DNA of 64,000 nucleotides. Source: Streptomyces sp. NBC_01296 (lineage in GTDB: Bacteria; Actinomycetota; Actinomycetes; Streptomycetales; Streptomycetaceae). Location: positions 8,060,001-8,124,000 of the forward strand of contig NZ_CP130720.1 of the NCBI RefSeq assembly GCF_035984415.1. Reading direction: 5' to 3'. The position numbers and the translations under genes were made by a program. Positions 24,991-40,632 of the stretch are shown piece after piece (within the stretch, counting starts at the first letter, position 1; every line of letters begins with the position of its first letter). Under the pieces are notes generated by a model. That model had not been told where the DNA came from. It did not search any database and was given only the letters and a program-made list of their open reading frames with translations.

Positions 24991-27174
24991 ATGCACCCGA
25001 ACCCCCACGCCGTACCCGGCACCGAGCCGCACCTGCGCCCGGCCGGCCCGCAGACCCTCGGCATCCTGGCCGGCCTCATCGCGGACGAGCGGCCCGTGTT
25101 CGCGATGCCGTCCTGGTTCGTGACCACCGAAGCCGCCCAAGCCGGCCTGCTCATCAGCGAGTTCGTCCGCGAACTCGGCGGCCTGGCGACCGGCACCCGC
25201 TACCGCAGCTTCTTCGCCAACTCCCGCTACGAGGCACTGCACGGCGCCGTCAAGCTGCTGCGCCACCGCGCGGCGGCTTCGGCCGCCACCCATCGCGGCC
25301 GCGTCCTCGTCCTCGACCCCGACGGCACCCTCGCCCGCCGCTGCGACCCGCTCGGCGAAGGGCCCGAGCGTGCCCTCGTCCCCGGTGTCATCGCCCACGC
25401 CACCACGGCCGAGCTGCGGGCGGCGCTGGACGGCACGCCCGTGTGCGGGCTCCTCGTACGCGCCCCCGAGCGGCTCGACGCGAGCGCCCTGGCCGCCGTC
25501 ACCGAACTGGCCGCCCGGGCCCGGGCGACCGGGGCCCGTATCGTCGTGGACCTCAGCGACATCGCGCCAGACCGCCCGGCCGACCCGGCCGTCACCGCCC
25601 TGCGCCCCGACCTGGTCGTCCTCGGCGAGTCCCTCACCGGCCGCGAGGTCCCCTTCGGCGCCTTCACCGGCAGCCACGACATGTTCGCCCCCTGGAGCAC
25701 CCCGCAAACCGGCTTCCTGCACTCCAACACCTACGGCGGCAACGGCGTCGCCATGCGGGCCGTCATCGCCCGGCTCCTGCCCCGCTTCGACGGAACGGCC
25801 CCGGTGCACCGGGAACTCGCCGCGGCCGCCGCCGACCGCCAGGCGACCCTCGACCTGTACGCCCGCCACGTGAACCCCATGGCGGTCCGCATGCAGCGCA
25901 AACTGCACGGCGCGTTGAACGTCGTCCGCGCCAAGGGCTCCAGGCTCACCGTCCGCCTCGACTCCGGCCGCGAACTGGACCTGGTCGACGGGCTCTGCGG
26001 AGCCGGGCTCGGCGTGGCCGGCCACAACCCGTCCGACGCGCTGACCGACGTCGTACGCGGCCACGACCCGGCCCGCGACCACGTCCGCGAGCTGGAACGG
26101 GTCCTGGCCCGGGAGACCGGGCTGCCCTGCGCCTTCCCCGCCGTCAGCGGAGCGTCGGCGGTCGAGAGCGCCATCACCCTCGCCCGGCTCGCCCGCCCCC
26201 GGCAGCGGCGCATCGTCGTCTTCAAACACAACTACGGGGGCAAAACCCTCGTCTCGCTGCTGGCCACCGCCGCCGAGCGCACCCGCGCGCCCTTCGGCCC
26301 GCTCTACGAAGACATCCGGTACATCGACCCGTTCACCCCGCACGCCGTGGAGGAGTTCCGCAAGGAAGCCGCCGGCGGCGACGTCGGACTCGTGTGGATC
26401 GAGCTGGTCCACGGCAGCTCCGACGCCTACGGCCCGATCCCCGCACCGCTCCTCGACGCCGTCACCGAGGGCCGGAGCGAACACGGCTACCTCGTCGGAG
26501 TGGACGAGGTCCTGACGTCCTACTACCGCTGCGGCACCCGTTTCGCCCACCACGGCCGGCTTCCCTCCGTCGACCTGATGAGCCTGTCCAAGGCCCTGAG
26601 CTACGGCTGCTTCCCCACCGGCGCGGCCCTCGTCTCCCAGGAGGTCCACGACGCGGCCCGCCGGACCAACCCGCAGCTGGTCGAGGAACTGCGCACGCAC
26701 CACGCCCACGGACTGGGCGCACATTTCGCCCTCCAGGCCATCGCCCAGGTCGATGCGCTGGGACTGCCCGAGCGCGTCCGACGCCTCTCGGACATCGTGC
26801 GCTGCGGGCTCGCCGAGTTGGACACCGGCCCGCGGGGCGTCGTCGGCCGCCGCTTCGCGGAAGGGCTGCTGGGCCGGCTGCAGCCCCGGGTTCCGGGCGT
26901 GCTCGGCCGGTACCTCGCGCCCGAGGGCGAGCGGATGACGTACGCGCTGATCCTGTGGTGGATCATCCGCGCCCGCGCCTTCGTCGTCTACGACGTCTTC
27001 CTGCTGCCGCTGACCGCCACCGAGCGGGAGATCCGCCACGTGATGCGCGGCGCCCGCAGGCTTTCGCGCACCGGACCGGTACGCCTCCTCGCGCACGCCG
27101 CCCTCTTCCGGCTCGGCCAGCGCCTGTCCCGGGCCCTTTCCCGTACGTCCACGAACCCCAGGAGCACGACATGA
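24991..27174 (+). CDS. Two-domain class III aminotransferase-like protein with a degenerate N-terminal domain
   Basis: A 727-residue protein containing one complete aminotransferase and part of another. The C-terminal unit (about residues 295-690) is complete: DLVDGLCGAGLGVAGHNP, PAVSGASAVESAITLARL, LVGVDEVLTSYYRCG and the PLP lysine in LMSLSKALSYGCFPTGAA. The N-terminal ~270 residues repeat the second half of the same fold (RIVVDLSDIAPDRP, then DLVVLGESLTGREVPFGAF and HSNTYGGNGVAMRAVIARLL). The lysine position there reads GESLTG, so no cofactor Schiff base is possible. Residues 640-690 add a hydrophobic stretch (YALILWWIIRARAFVVYDVFLLPL). It overlaps the SnoaL-like gene by four bases. Substrate unknown. 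Confidence 0.85.
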   Translation: MHPNPHAVPGTEPHLRPAGPQTLGILAGLIADERPVFAMPSWFVTTEAAQAGLLISEFVRELGGLATGTRYRSFFANSRYEALHGAVKLLRHRAAASAATHRGRVLVLDPDGTLARRCDPLGEGPERALVPGVIAHATTAELRAALDGTPVCGLLVRAPERLDASALAAVTELAARARATGARIVVDLSDIAPDRPADPAVTALRPDLVVLGESLTGREVPFGAFTGSHDMFAPWSTPQTGFLHSNTYGGNGVAMRAVIARLLPRFDGTAPVHRELAAAAADRQATLDLYARHVNPMAVRMQRKLHGALNVVRAKGSRLTVRLDSGRELDLVDGLCGAGLGVAGHNPSDALTDVVRGHDPARDHVRELERVLARETGLPCAFPAVSGASAVESAITLARLARPRQRRIVVFKHNYGGKTLVSLLATAAERTRAPFGPLYEDIRYIDPFTPHAVEEFRKEAAGGDVGLVWIELVHGSSDAYGPIPAPLLDAVTEGRSEHGYLVGVDEVLTSYYRCGTRFAHHGRLPSVDLMSLSKALSYGCFPTGAALVSQEVHDAARRTNPQLVEELRTHHAHGLGAHFALQAIAQVDALGLPERVRRLSDIVRCGLAELDTGPRGVVGRRFAEGLLGRLQPRVPGVLGRYLAPEGERMTYALILWWIIRARAFVVYDVFLLPLTATEREIRHVMRGARRLSRTGPVRLLAHAALFRLGQRLSRALSRTSTNPRSTT

Positions 27175-27596
27175 GCACGCAGAGCGTCGAAGTGGTCCGC
27201 CGCTTCTTCCGGCTCTTCGAAGAGGGCCGGCTCGCCGACATCGAGCCGCTGCTCGCACCCGACTTCGAATGGGTCTACCACGGCCCCGCCGCGCTGCCCT
27301 GGGCCGGCGTCTACCGCGGCGTCGAAGGATTCCGGAACTTCTTCGCCATCGTCCGCGAGCTGATCCAGGTACAGGAGTGCGACGCCTACGACTACCTCGA
27401 CGCCGGGGACCGGGTCGTGGTGCTCGGCGTGAGCCGCACCCGGGTGCTGGCCAACGACGCGCACTACGAGGCCCAGTGGATGAACGTCTTCACCGTCCGC
27501 GACGGGCTCATCTCCCGCTACCTCGACCTCTACGACACCGCCAGCGTCGTCGACGCCCTGCGGCGCGACCGCCGGGAGGTGACTGCGGCGTCGTGA
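27171..27596 (+). CDS. SnoaL/NTF2-like small protein
   Basis: A 141-residue NTF2-fold protein (VEVVRRFFRLFEEGRLADIEP, LLAPDFEWVYHGP, YRGVEGFRNFFAIVREL, NVFTVRDGLISRYLDLYDTASVVDAL). Such proteins act as small cyclases, hydroxylases or isomerases, or as binding proteins, in natural-product pathways. AGGAG precedes the ATG, which overlaps the aminotransferase stop. All but its first 18 codons lies in the first copy of a 506-bp tandem duplication, so a second, N-terminally altered copy follows. Its stop overlaps a GTG that was the original NRPS start. Confidence 0.88.
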   Translation: MSTQSVEVVRRFFRLFEEGRLADIEPLLAPDFEWVYHGPAALPWAGVYRGVEGFRNFFAIVRELIQVQECDAYDYLDAGDRVVVLGVSRTRVLANDAHYEAQWMNVFTVRDGLISRYLDLYDTASVVDALRRDRREVTAAS

Positions 27597-28098
27597 ACGC
27601 TCCCGCCGTCACCACCCTGGGCGCCGCCTTCACCGCCGTCGCCCGAGCCCACCCGCACCGCACCGCCCTGGTCCAGGGCGACCTGCGGATCGGCTACGGC
27701 GAACTGGCCGCCAGGGCCGCCGCGGCCGCAGGCCGGCTCGCCGACATCGAGCCGCTGCTCGCACCCGACTTCGAATGGGTCTACCACGGCCCCGCCGCGC
27801 TGCCCTGGGCCGGCGTCTACCGCGGCGTCGAAGGATTCCGGAACTTCTTCGCCATCGTCCGCGAGCTGATCCAGGTACAGGAGTGCGACGCCTACGACTA
27901 CCTCGACGCCGGGGACCGGGTCGTGGTGCTCGGCGTGAGCCGCACCCGGGTGCTGGCCAACGACGCGCACTACGAGGCCCAGTGGATGAACGTCTTCACC
28001 GTCCGCGACGGGCTCATCTCCCGCTACCTCGACCTCTACGACACCGCCAGCGTCGTCGACGCCCTGCGGCGCGACCGCCGGGAGGTGACTGCGGCGTC

Positions 28099-28102
<4 letters not shown>
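27593..28102 (+). CDS. Chimeric ORF: NRPS N-terminus joined to SnoaL-like domain (duplication product)
   Basis: The GTG at 27593 overlaps the first SnoaL-like stop, as the original NRPS start did. It encodes 46 residues of the NRPS N-terminus (NAPAVTTLGAAFTAVARAHP to GRLA) and then switches at the duplication joint into DIEPLLAPDFEWVYHG. It continues to the normal SnoaL-like end, 169 residues in all. It lacks the first helix of the SnoaL fold and nearly all of the A domain. It may be translated as a by-product and it keeps translational coupling to the intact NRPS start at 28099, but a function is unlikely. Confidence 0.6.
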
Positions 28103-34330
<6,228 letters not shown>

Positions 34331-34338
<8 letters not shown>

Positions 34339-35533
34339 CCCGACCGCACTGCACTACCCCATGGACCGGCAGTGCCCGTTCGCGCCGCCCCGGGAGGTCA
34401 CCGCCGTCCGCGATGCGGGCGAGGTGCCCCGGGTGACCCTCTGGAACGGGGTGCGGCCCTGGCTGTTCACCCGCTTCGAGGACGCCCGCACGGTCCTGTC
34501 CGACCCGCGGTTCAGCGCGGACAAGAGCCGCCCCGGCTACCCGCTCTCCAGCGCCGTCGCCCTGGCCGAGACCGCGGTCGAACCCACCCTGCTCGTGATG
34601 GACAACCCGGAGCACGACGCCGTGCGGCGCCTGGTGCTCGGTGAGTTCACCGTCAAGCGGGCCGAACGATGGCGCCCCGCCGTACGCGCCGTGGTCGAGG
34701 ACCGCCTCGACCGGATGCTCCGGGGCACCGAGGCCGACCTGGTGGCGGACCTGGCGCTGCCCGTCGCGCTCACCGTCATCTGCGAGTTCCTCGGGGTGCC
34801 CTTCGAGGACCGCGAGCTCTTCCGCAGCCTGACGCACACCATGAACCTCGTCGCGGGCAGCACCGAGAGCGCCGCCGCCGCCCGCCAGGCCCTCCAGGAC
34901 TACCTGGAGGACCTCGTGGCCGCCCGCGAACAGCGCCCGCAGGACGACTTCCTGAGCCGGATGGCCGCCCGGCACCTCGCCGACGGTTCCATGGATCGCC
35001 GCCAACTGGCTGCAATGGGGCTGCTGTTGCTCACCGCGGGCCATGACACCACCGCCAACATGATCTCCCTGGGCGTGCTGACCCTGCTGCGGCACCCCCG
35101 GCACTTCGCCGCCCTCGGCGCGGACGACGACCCCGTGCTGCTCGCCGCCACCGTCGAGGAGATGCTCCGCCACCTCACCGTCGTCCAGCGCGGCATCCGC
35201 CGTATCGCACGCGAGGACACCGAGGTCGGCGGCCACCCGGTCCGGGCGGGGGAGGGCGTGGTCGCCGCGATCAACGTCGCCAACAGGGACCCCGAACGCT
35301 TCTCCGCCGGGGAGGAGTTCGACCCCGCGGCCCGCGCGCACGGGCACCTCGCCTTCGGGTACGGGCCCCACCAGTGCATGGGCCAGTCGCTGGCCCGGGT
35401 GGAGCTCCAGGAGGTCTACGCGGCCGTGGCCCGGCGGATTCCGACGCTGCGCACCACCGTGCCCGTCGAGGAGATCCGCTTCAAGTCCGACATGGCCGTC
35501 TACGGAGTCCACGCGCTGCCCGTGACCTGGTGA
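34331..35533 (+). CDS. Cytochrome P450 (CYP105-like)
   Basis: A 400-residue bacterial P450. It has the oxygen-activation helix LLTAGHDTTANMIS, the ExxR pair in TVEEMLRHLTVV, and the heme-binding loop FGYGPHQCMGQSLAR with Cys349. The N-terminus (MDRQCPFAPP) is typical of the CYP105/107 class. It overlaps the NRPS end by eight bases and is followed by its own ferredoxin, so it is expected to hydroxylate or otherwise oxidise the dipeptide or one of its building blocks. Confidence 0.95.
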
Positions 35534-35578
35534 GACCCACGCCACCCGACCCCGCCCCGAAGGAGCCGACCCGCCCCG

Positions 35579-35812
35579 ATGAAGATCACCCTCGAACCCG
35601 ACCGCTGCGTCGGCGCCGGCCACTGCGTACTGTCCGCCCCCGAGGTCTTCGACCAGGACGAAGCCGACGGCGTCGTCCTGCTGCTGGACCCCGATCCGGC
35701 CGAGGCCCTCGTCGGCGCCGTCCACGAGGCCGCGGACCTGTGCCCCGCCCAGGCGATCCTGGTCGCCGAGGCCGGGGCCGAGGCCGGGGCCGACACCGGG
35801 CCGGTGGCATGA
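35579..35812 (+). CDS. [3Fe-4S] ferredoxin
   Basis: A 77-residue electron carrier with the three-cysteine signature: Cys10 and Cys16 in DRCVGAGHC and Cys55 in LCPAQAI, as in the ferredoxins paired with streptomycete P450s. An Ala/Gly/Glu-rich tail follows. AGGAG lies upstream of the ATG. It comes 45 bases after the P450 and overlaps the next gene as ATGA, so it most likely supplies electrons to that P450. Confidence 0.94.
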   Translation: MKITLEPDRCVGAGHCVLSAPEVFDQDEADGVVLLLDPDPAEALVGAVHEAADLCPAQAILVAEAGAEAGADTGPVA

Positions 35813-37215
35813 GCGCCGCCCTGCTGGCCGCCCTGCGCGCCGCGGTGGGCCGTGGCGGCCTGCTCACCGATCCCGACGCCACGGCCGGCTACGCCCACGA
35901 CATGATGCCGCTCGTCCCGTACGGCCGGCCGCTCGCCGTCGTCCTGCCCGAGGCGACCGACCAGGTCCAGGCCTGCGTACGCGCCTGCGCGGCGGCGGGC
36001 GTCCCGATCGTGCCGCGGGGAGCCGGCACCGGACTGACCGGCGCCGCCAACGCCCTCGAAGGCTGCGTCGTCATGGTCACCACCCGGATGAACCGGATCC
36101 TCGAACTCGACGCGGACAACCGCCTCGCGGTCGTCGAGCCCGGAGTGGTCAACCAGGACCTGAAGACGGCCGCCGCCGCCCGCGGCCTGTACTACCCGCC
36201 CGACCCGTCCAGCCTCGACACGTGCACCCTCGGCGGCAACCTGGCGACCAACGCAGGCGGCCTGTGCTGCGGCAAGTACGGGGTCACCGGCGACTACGTC
36301 CTGGGCCTGGAGGCGGTCCTCGCCGACGGCTCCCTGCTGCGCACCGGCCGCCGCACCGTCAAGGGGGTGGCCGGCTACGACCTCACGCGCCTCCTCGTCG
36401 GCAGCGAGGGCACCCTCGGCGTCATCACCCGGGCCACCCTGGCCCTGCGGCCGCTGCCGGCGGCGCCCGGCACCGTCATCGCGGCGTTCGACTCCGTGAC
36501 CAAGGCCGGCGACAGCGTCAACCGGATCGTACGGGCCGGCCTCGTGCCCTCCCTCATGGAGATCATGGACGCGACCTCGCTCCGCGCGTCCTCCGCCTAC
36601 CTCGGCACCGACCTCGCCGGCCACGGGGACCGGGCCCTGCTGCTGTGCCAGTCCGATGCGGGCGGACCGGCCGCCGAGGCCGAACTCGACCGGATGGAAC
36701 GGCTCTTCCGGCAGGCCGGCGCGGCGTACACGCACGCCACCCAGGACCCGGCCGAGGGCGCGCTGCTGCTCCGCGCCCGCAGGGTCAGCCTCACCGCCCT
36801 GGAGGCCAGGGGCGCCTGCATGACCGAGGACGTGGCGGTGCCCCGTACCCGGATCGCCGAACTCATCGACGGCTGCGCCAGGATCGGGGAGGACGCCGGG
36901 CTGACGGTCGCGGTGGTGGGCCACGCGGGCGACGGCAACATGCACCCCACCGTCCTCTACGACCGCGCGGGCACCGACGAGTACGCCCGCGCCCGCGTGG
37001 CGTTCGACGAGATCCTGGCCCTGGCCCTGGCCCTCGGCGGAACCATCACCGGCGAGCACGGGGTCGGAAAGCTCAAACAGGACTGGCTCGAGCGGGAACT
37101 GGGCCCGGTCGGCCTGCGCGTCCACCGGGCCGTCAAGTCCGCGCTCGACCCGGCCGGCCTGTTCAACCCCGGCGGCATGCTCGTCCCGCACGCGGGCGCC
37201 CCGGACACACCGTGA
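35809..37215 (+). CDS. FAD-linked oxidase (GlcD / D-2-hydroxyacid dehydrogenase type)
   Basis: A 468-residue flavoprotein of the vanillyl-alcohol-oxidase fold. The FAD-binding domain has VVLPEATDQVQACVRACAAAGVPIVPRGAGTGLTGA in its first ~90 residues, then YYPPDPSSLDTCTLGGNLATNAGG and VKGVAGYDLTRLLVGSEGTLGV. The C-terminal domain carries VVGHAGDGNMHPT and the typical end GTITGEHGVGK. It resembles glycolate oxidase subunit D and D-lactate dehydrogenases, so oxidation of a 2-hydroxy acid to a keto acid is the family expectation. Here it could make the substrate of one of the aminotransferases. Confidence 0.92.
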   Translation: MSAALLAALRAAVGRGGLLTDPDATAGYAHDMMPLVPYGRPLAVVLPEATDQVQACVRACAAAGVPIVPRGAGTGLTGAANALEGCVVMVTTRMNRILELDADNRLAVVEPGVVNQDLKTAAAARGLYYPPDPSSLDTCTLGGNLATNAGGLCCGKYGVTGDYVLGLEAVLADGSLLRTGRRTVKGVAGYDLTRLLVGSEGTLGVITRATLALRPLPAAPGTVIAAFDSVTKAGDSVNRIVRAGLVPSLMEIMDATSLRASSAYLGTDLAGHGDRALLLCQSDAGGPAAEAELDRMERLFRQAGAAYTHATQDPAEGALLLRARRVSLTALEARGACMTEDVAVPRTRIAELIDGCARIGEDAGLTVAVVGHAGDGNMHPTVLYDRAGTDEYARARVAFDEILALALALGGTITGEHGVGKLKQDWLERELGPVGLRVHRAVKSALDPAGLFNPGGMLVPHAGAPDTP

Positions 37216-38441
37216 TCACCGAGAGCTGGCGGACCGTGGCCGGGCTCGCAGCCCCCTTGCGGACGCTGTTCTTCACCACGCTGATCTTCCGCACCGGCAC
37301 CATGGCCTACCCCTTCCTCGCCCCGCACCTGCTGCTGAACGGAGGACTGGACGCGGCCGCCGCGGGGCTGACCGTCACCGGGTTCGGGGTCGGCGCACTC
37401 GCCGCCGACCTGGCCGCCGGCCGGCTGCTCGGGCGGATGCACCCGCACACCCTGATGCAGGCCGGCTTCCTGCTGGGCGCCGCCGTGCTCGCGGTGGTGC
37501 CGCTGCTGCACGGCCTGCCCGCGCTCGCCGCCGGAGTGCTGGTGTGGGGATTCGCGTACGAGATCGTCACCCCCGCGGCATACGCGGCGACCATCGCCGG
37601 GTCCGCGCCGGCGGAGCGCAAGGTCGCCTTCTCCTGCTACCGCCTCGCCATCAACGTCGGCATGGCCGCCGGACCCGTACTCGGAGCCCTGCTGTTCGCG
37701 ATCGACCCGTACGCCGTGTTCTGGGCCAACGCCCTGTGCGTCCTGGCCGCCGCCGCCCACCTGCACGCCCGCCGCGACGGCATCCGGCGTCGTCCGGCAT
37801 CGGCCGGGGGCCGGCAGGCCGTGCACCACCCTGTACGAGAGCGGCCGTCGCTGCCCGAACGCACCCGGTTCTGGGCCGTGTTCGGCCTCTCGCTGCCCGT
37901 CCAGCTGGCGTACGCACTGCCGTCGGTCTTCGCCGGCACGTACGTCATCGTCGGCCTCGGCCTGCCCGGCTACTGGGCCGGCATCGTCTTCACCGTCAAC
38001 GCCCTCGGGATCGTCCTGTTCGAGGTCCCGCTCAACGTCCGGATGGCACGGGTCGGCGACCTGCCCACCCTGCTCACCGGGTACGCGCTGGCCGGCGCGG
38101 GGTTCCTGCTCATGGCCCTGGCCGACACCGGCCCGGAGCTGGTGCTCGCCACCCTCGTGTGGACGGCCGGGGAAATCGTCGTCTTCCCCGGACTGCTCGA
38201 CTACGTGAGCCGTCTCTCCGGTCCCGGGGCCGACCGCAACATGAGCCTGTTCTCCGGCGGCGTCAACCTGGCCTTCATCACGGCCCCGCAGCTCGCCCTG
38301 CACCTCTCCGGTCCCGGTCACCCGGGAACGCCCTGGGCCGCGGCCGGAGCGGCGGTCTGCGCCGCCTGCCTGCTGCTGCTCGCCGCCCGCACCCACCCGT
38401 ACACCTGGCACAAGGAGGAACTGTGCACCAGCGCGACCTGA
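37212..38441 (+). CDS. MFS transporter (probable product exporter)
   Basis: A 409-residue transporter from a GTG overlapping the upstream stop (GTGA). It has about twelve hydrophobic segments and an amphipathic central loop (RRDGIRRRPASAGGRQ). The motif-A-like segment LAAGRLLGRMHPHTLMQAGF is in the first half. Its place in the middle of the biosynthetic array suggests it exports the product and gives self-protection. The class (DHA1-like) is inferred from helix count and the loop rather than from a specific signature. Confidence 0.88.
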   Translation: MITESWRTVAGLAAPLRTLFFTTLIFRTGTMAYPFLAPHLLLNGGLDAAAAGLTVTGFGVGALAADLAAGRLLGRMHPHTLMQAGFLLGAAVLAVVPLLHGLPALAAGVLVWGFAYEIVTPAAYAATIAGSAPAERKVAFSCYRLAINVGMAAGPVLGALLFAIDPYAVFWANALCVLAAAAHLHARRDGIRRRPASAGGRQAVHHPVRERPSLPERTRFWAVFGLSLPVQLAYALPSVFAGTYVIVGLGLPGYWAGIVFTVNALGIVLFEVPLNVRMARVGDLPTLLTGYALAGAGFLLMALADTGPELVLATLVWTAGEIVVFPGLLDYVSRLSGPGADRNMSLFSGGVNLAFITAPQLALHLSGPGHPGTPWAAAGAAVCAACLLLLAARTHPYTWHKEELCTSAT

Positions 38442-39262
38442 CCCCCTTCATCGGCGTCGAATACACCGGGCTCACCCACGCCGAACTGAGCCGCCCGGAG
38501 GTGTTCGAGGACCTCCGGGACTCCCTGCACCGGCGCGACCTGGTCGTCGTGCGCGGTATCGACCTCACCCCCGAGCAGCAGATCGAGCTGGCCGCCCGCC
38601 TGGGCCGTCCCGTCCCCTTCCTGCTGGCCGACTGGCGCCACCCCGATTTCGCCGAGATCCTCGTCTCGTCCAACGAGCGCAGGGCCGGCCGTCCGGTCGG
38701 GATCGAGCGGGTCGGCCACTTCTGGCACCAGGACTCCTCGTTCGACGCCGACCCCTCCGCCTACACCGTGCTGCACGGCGTCAACGTGCCGCAGGACTGC
38801 GGCCACACCGTGTTCGCGAGCGCCGCCGACGTGTACGACCGGCTGCCCCGGGAATGGCAGACGCTCCTCGAGGGCCGCGTCGCCGTGCACACCCTCACCA
38901 AGCAGCAGCGCATCGCCCCCGAGCACGTGGGCCTCTCGATCGCCGAGGTGCGCGCCCTGGTCGCCCGCCAGTACCCGGCCGTGGAACACCCCGTCGTGCG
39001 CCGCGATCCGCACACGGGCCGCCGCTTCCTGTATGCGGCCCGTGCCTACACGGACCGGGTCACCGGGCTCGACGCCAACCGGAACGAGGAGTTCTTCGAC
39101 CTCGTCGACACCCTCCTGGCCGATCCCGACCACACGTACACCCACCAATGGACCCCGCACGACCTGCTGCTGTGGAAGACCGCGACGACCTACCACGTGG
39201 CCACCGACCTGCCGCCCGGCGTCTCCCGGACCGTCCACCGGGTCAGCGTCGCCGCTGCGTGA
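38423..39262 (+). CDS. TauD/TfdA-family Fe(II)/2-oxoglutarate-dependent dioxygenase
   Basis: A 279-residue non-heme iron oxygenase. The metal triad is visible as FWHQDSSFDADPSAYTVLHG (HxD) and the distal His in GVSRTVHRVSVA, whose Arg also fits 2-oxoglutarate binding. The GTG at 38423 has AAGGAGG upstream and overlaps the transporter gene by 19 bases. It would hydroxylate, desaturate or otherwise oxidise an amino acid, free or bound to the NRPS. Substrate unknown. Confidence 0.9.
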   Translation: MHQRDLTPFIGVEYTGLTHAELSRPEVFEDLRDSLHRRDLVVVRGIDLTPEQQIELAARLGRPVPFLLADWRHPDFAEILVSSNERRAGRPVGIERVGHFWHQDSSFDADPSAYTVLHGVNVPQDCGHTVFASAADVYDRLPREWQTLLEGRVAVHTLTKQQRIAPEHVGLSIAEVRALVARQYPAVEHPVVRRDPHTGRRFLYAARAYTDRVTGLDANRNEEFFDLVDTLLADPDHTYTHQWTPHDLLLWKTATTYHVATDLPPGVSRTVHRVSVAAA

Positions 39263-39296
39263 CACGACCGGGCCACACCTGAGAAAGGGACTCGCG

Positions 39297-40577
39297 ATGC
39301 CCGTGCCCTCCACCGTCCACCGCACCCCCGTCGGCGTGATCGTCGACGGATACTCGGTCGGCAAGTACCTGCCCGCCGCCTTCCGGCGGCTCGGGGCCGA
39401 CGTCGTCCACCTCCAGAGCACACCCGCGTTCCTGGACTCCGTACCGCCGCCCGACCTGCGGCCGTACCGGGCGAATGTGGTCCAGGACGCGGCGGACCCC
39501 GGCCGCACCGCCAAGGAACTGGCCGCCTACGGGCCGTGCGGCGTGCTGCCCGGCCAGGAGACCGGCGTCCCGCCGGCCGACCGCATGGCCGAACTCCTCG
39601 GCCTGCCCGGCAACCCCTCCGCCACCTCCGCCCTGCGCCGCGACAAGTACCGCATGATCGAGGCCCTGCGCGCCGCCGGCATCCGCTGCGCCGACCAGCT
39701 CAAGTCGTCCGACCCGGATGAGGTGCTCGCCTGGGCCCGCACCACCGGCTATCCGGTCGTCGTCAAACCGCTCAGTTCCGCCTCCACCGACAAGGTCTCC
39801 GTCTGCCGTGGCCCGGACGAGGCCCGCGCCGCAGTCACCGAAGTCCTCGGCAGCCACGACATCTTCGGCCGGCACAACACCGAAGTCCTCGTACAGTCCT
39901 TCCTCGACGGCGCCGAATACATCGTGGACATCGTCAGGGGCCCGGACGGCGGACGGCGCGTCTGCGGCGTCTGGCGCTACGAGAAGACCCTCATCGGATC
40001 CCGGCCGGTCTACGACAAGGACGTCCTGCTCGACCCCGGCGCCCCGCCCGTCGCCCCCCTCGTCGCCTATCTGGACACCGTGCTCGACGCCCTGGACATC
40101 CGGTTCGGAGCAGCGCACGCGGAGATCATGATGACCACGGCCGGGCCTGCCCTGGTGGAGGTCGGCGCTCGCCTCGACGGCCTCATGGACCCGGGCCACC
40201 ACGACTCCTGCCTCGACGGCAACCAGGCCGATCTGCTCGCGCTGGCCTGCGTGCGGCCCGAGGAGTACGCGCGGAGGTACCCCGGCGACACCATGTACCG
40301 CAAACACCGCGAGGGGATGGTCATGCACGTGCAGACCGCCCGCAGCGGCGTGGTCGAGGCAGTCGACGAAGCAGCCCTGGCGCGCATCACCGCACTGGAC
40401 ACCGTGCACCTGGCCGTACCCCGGCTGGCCCCCGGCGACCGGATGCGGCCCACCACCGATCTGCTGTCCAGCCCGCTGCGCGTCTTCCTGACCGGCGACA
40501 CCCCCGAGGAACTCCTCGCCGACCACGCCCGGATCCGGCGACTGGCGGACGACGTGTTCCGCCTCGCCCCGCAGTGA
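39297..40577 (+). CDS. ATP-grasp domain ligase
   Basis: A 426-residue carboxylate-amine ligase-type protein. The ATP-grasp core begins near SATSALRRDKYRMIEALRAAGI (nucleotide-binding start) and has the lysine strand YPVVVKPLSSASTDKV, VLVQSFLDGAEYIVDIV and AEIMMTTAGPALVEVGARLDG (Mg-ligand Glu and Asn/Asp region). It resembles the biotin-carboxylase-like L-amino-acid ligases (BacD type), which join two amino acids using ATP. In this cluster it may add a further amino acid or acid to the NRPS dipeptide. GAAAGGGA precedes the ATG. Confidence 0.88.
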   Translation: MPVPSTVHRTPVGVIVDGYSVGKYLPAAFRRLGADVVHLQSTPAFLDSVPPPDLRPYRANVVQDAADPGRTAKELAAYGPCGVLPGQETGVPPADRMAELLGLPGNPSATSALRRDKYRMIEALRAAGIRCADQLKSSDPDEVLAWARTTGYPVVVKPLSSASTDKVSVCRGPDEARAAVTEVLGSHDIFGRHNTEVLVQSFLDGAEYIVDIVRGPDGGRRVCGVWRYEKTLIGSRPVYDKDVLLDPGAPPVAPLVAYLDTVLDALDIRFGAAHAEIMMTTAGPALVEVGARLDGLMDPGHHDSCLDGNQADLLALACVRPEEYARRYPGDTMYRKHREGMVMHVQTARSGVVEAVDEAALARITALDTVHLAVPRLAPGDRMRPTTDLLSSPLRVFLTGDTPEELLADHARIRRLADDVFRLAPQ

Positions 40578-40632
40578 CGCCGACTCGGCCGTGACCCCGC
40601 CACCACCCGACCCTGCGACCCCGAGGAGCCCC

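Noticed and set aside
22804..27258. A 1484-codon open frame on the minus strand
   Set aside because: It is antisense to four well-identified genes and its translation is Gly/Ala/Val-rich low complexity. Long antisense frames are expected at this GC content.
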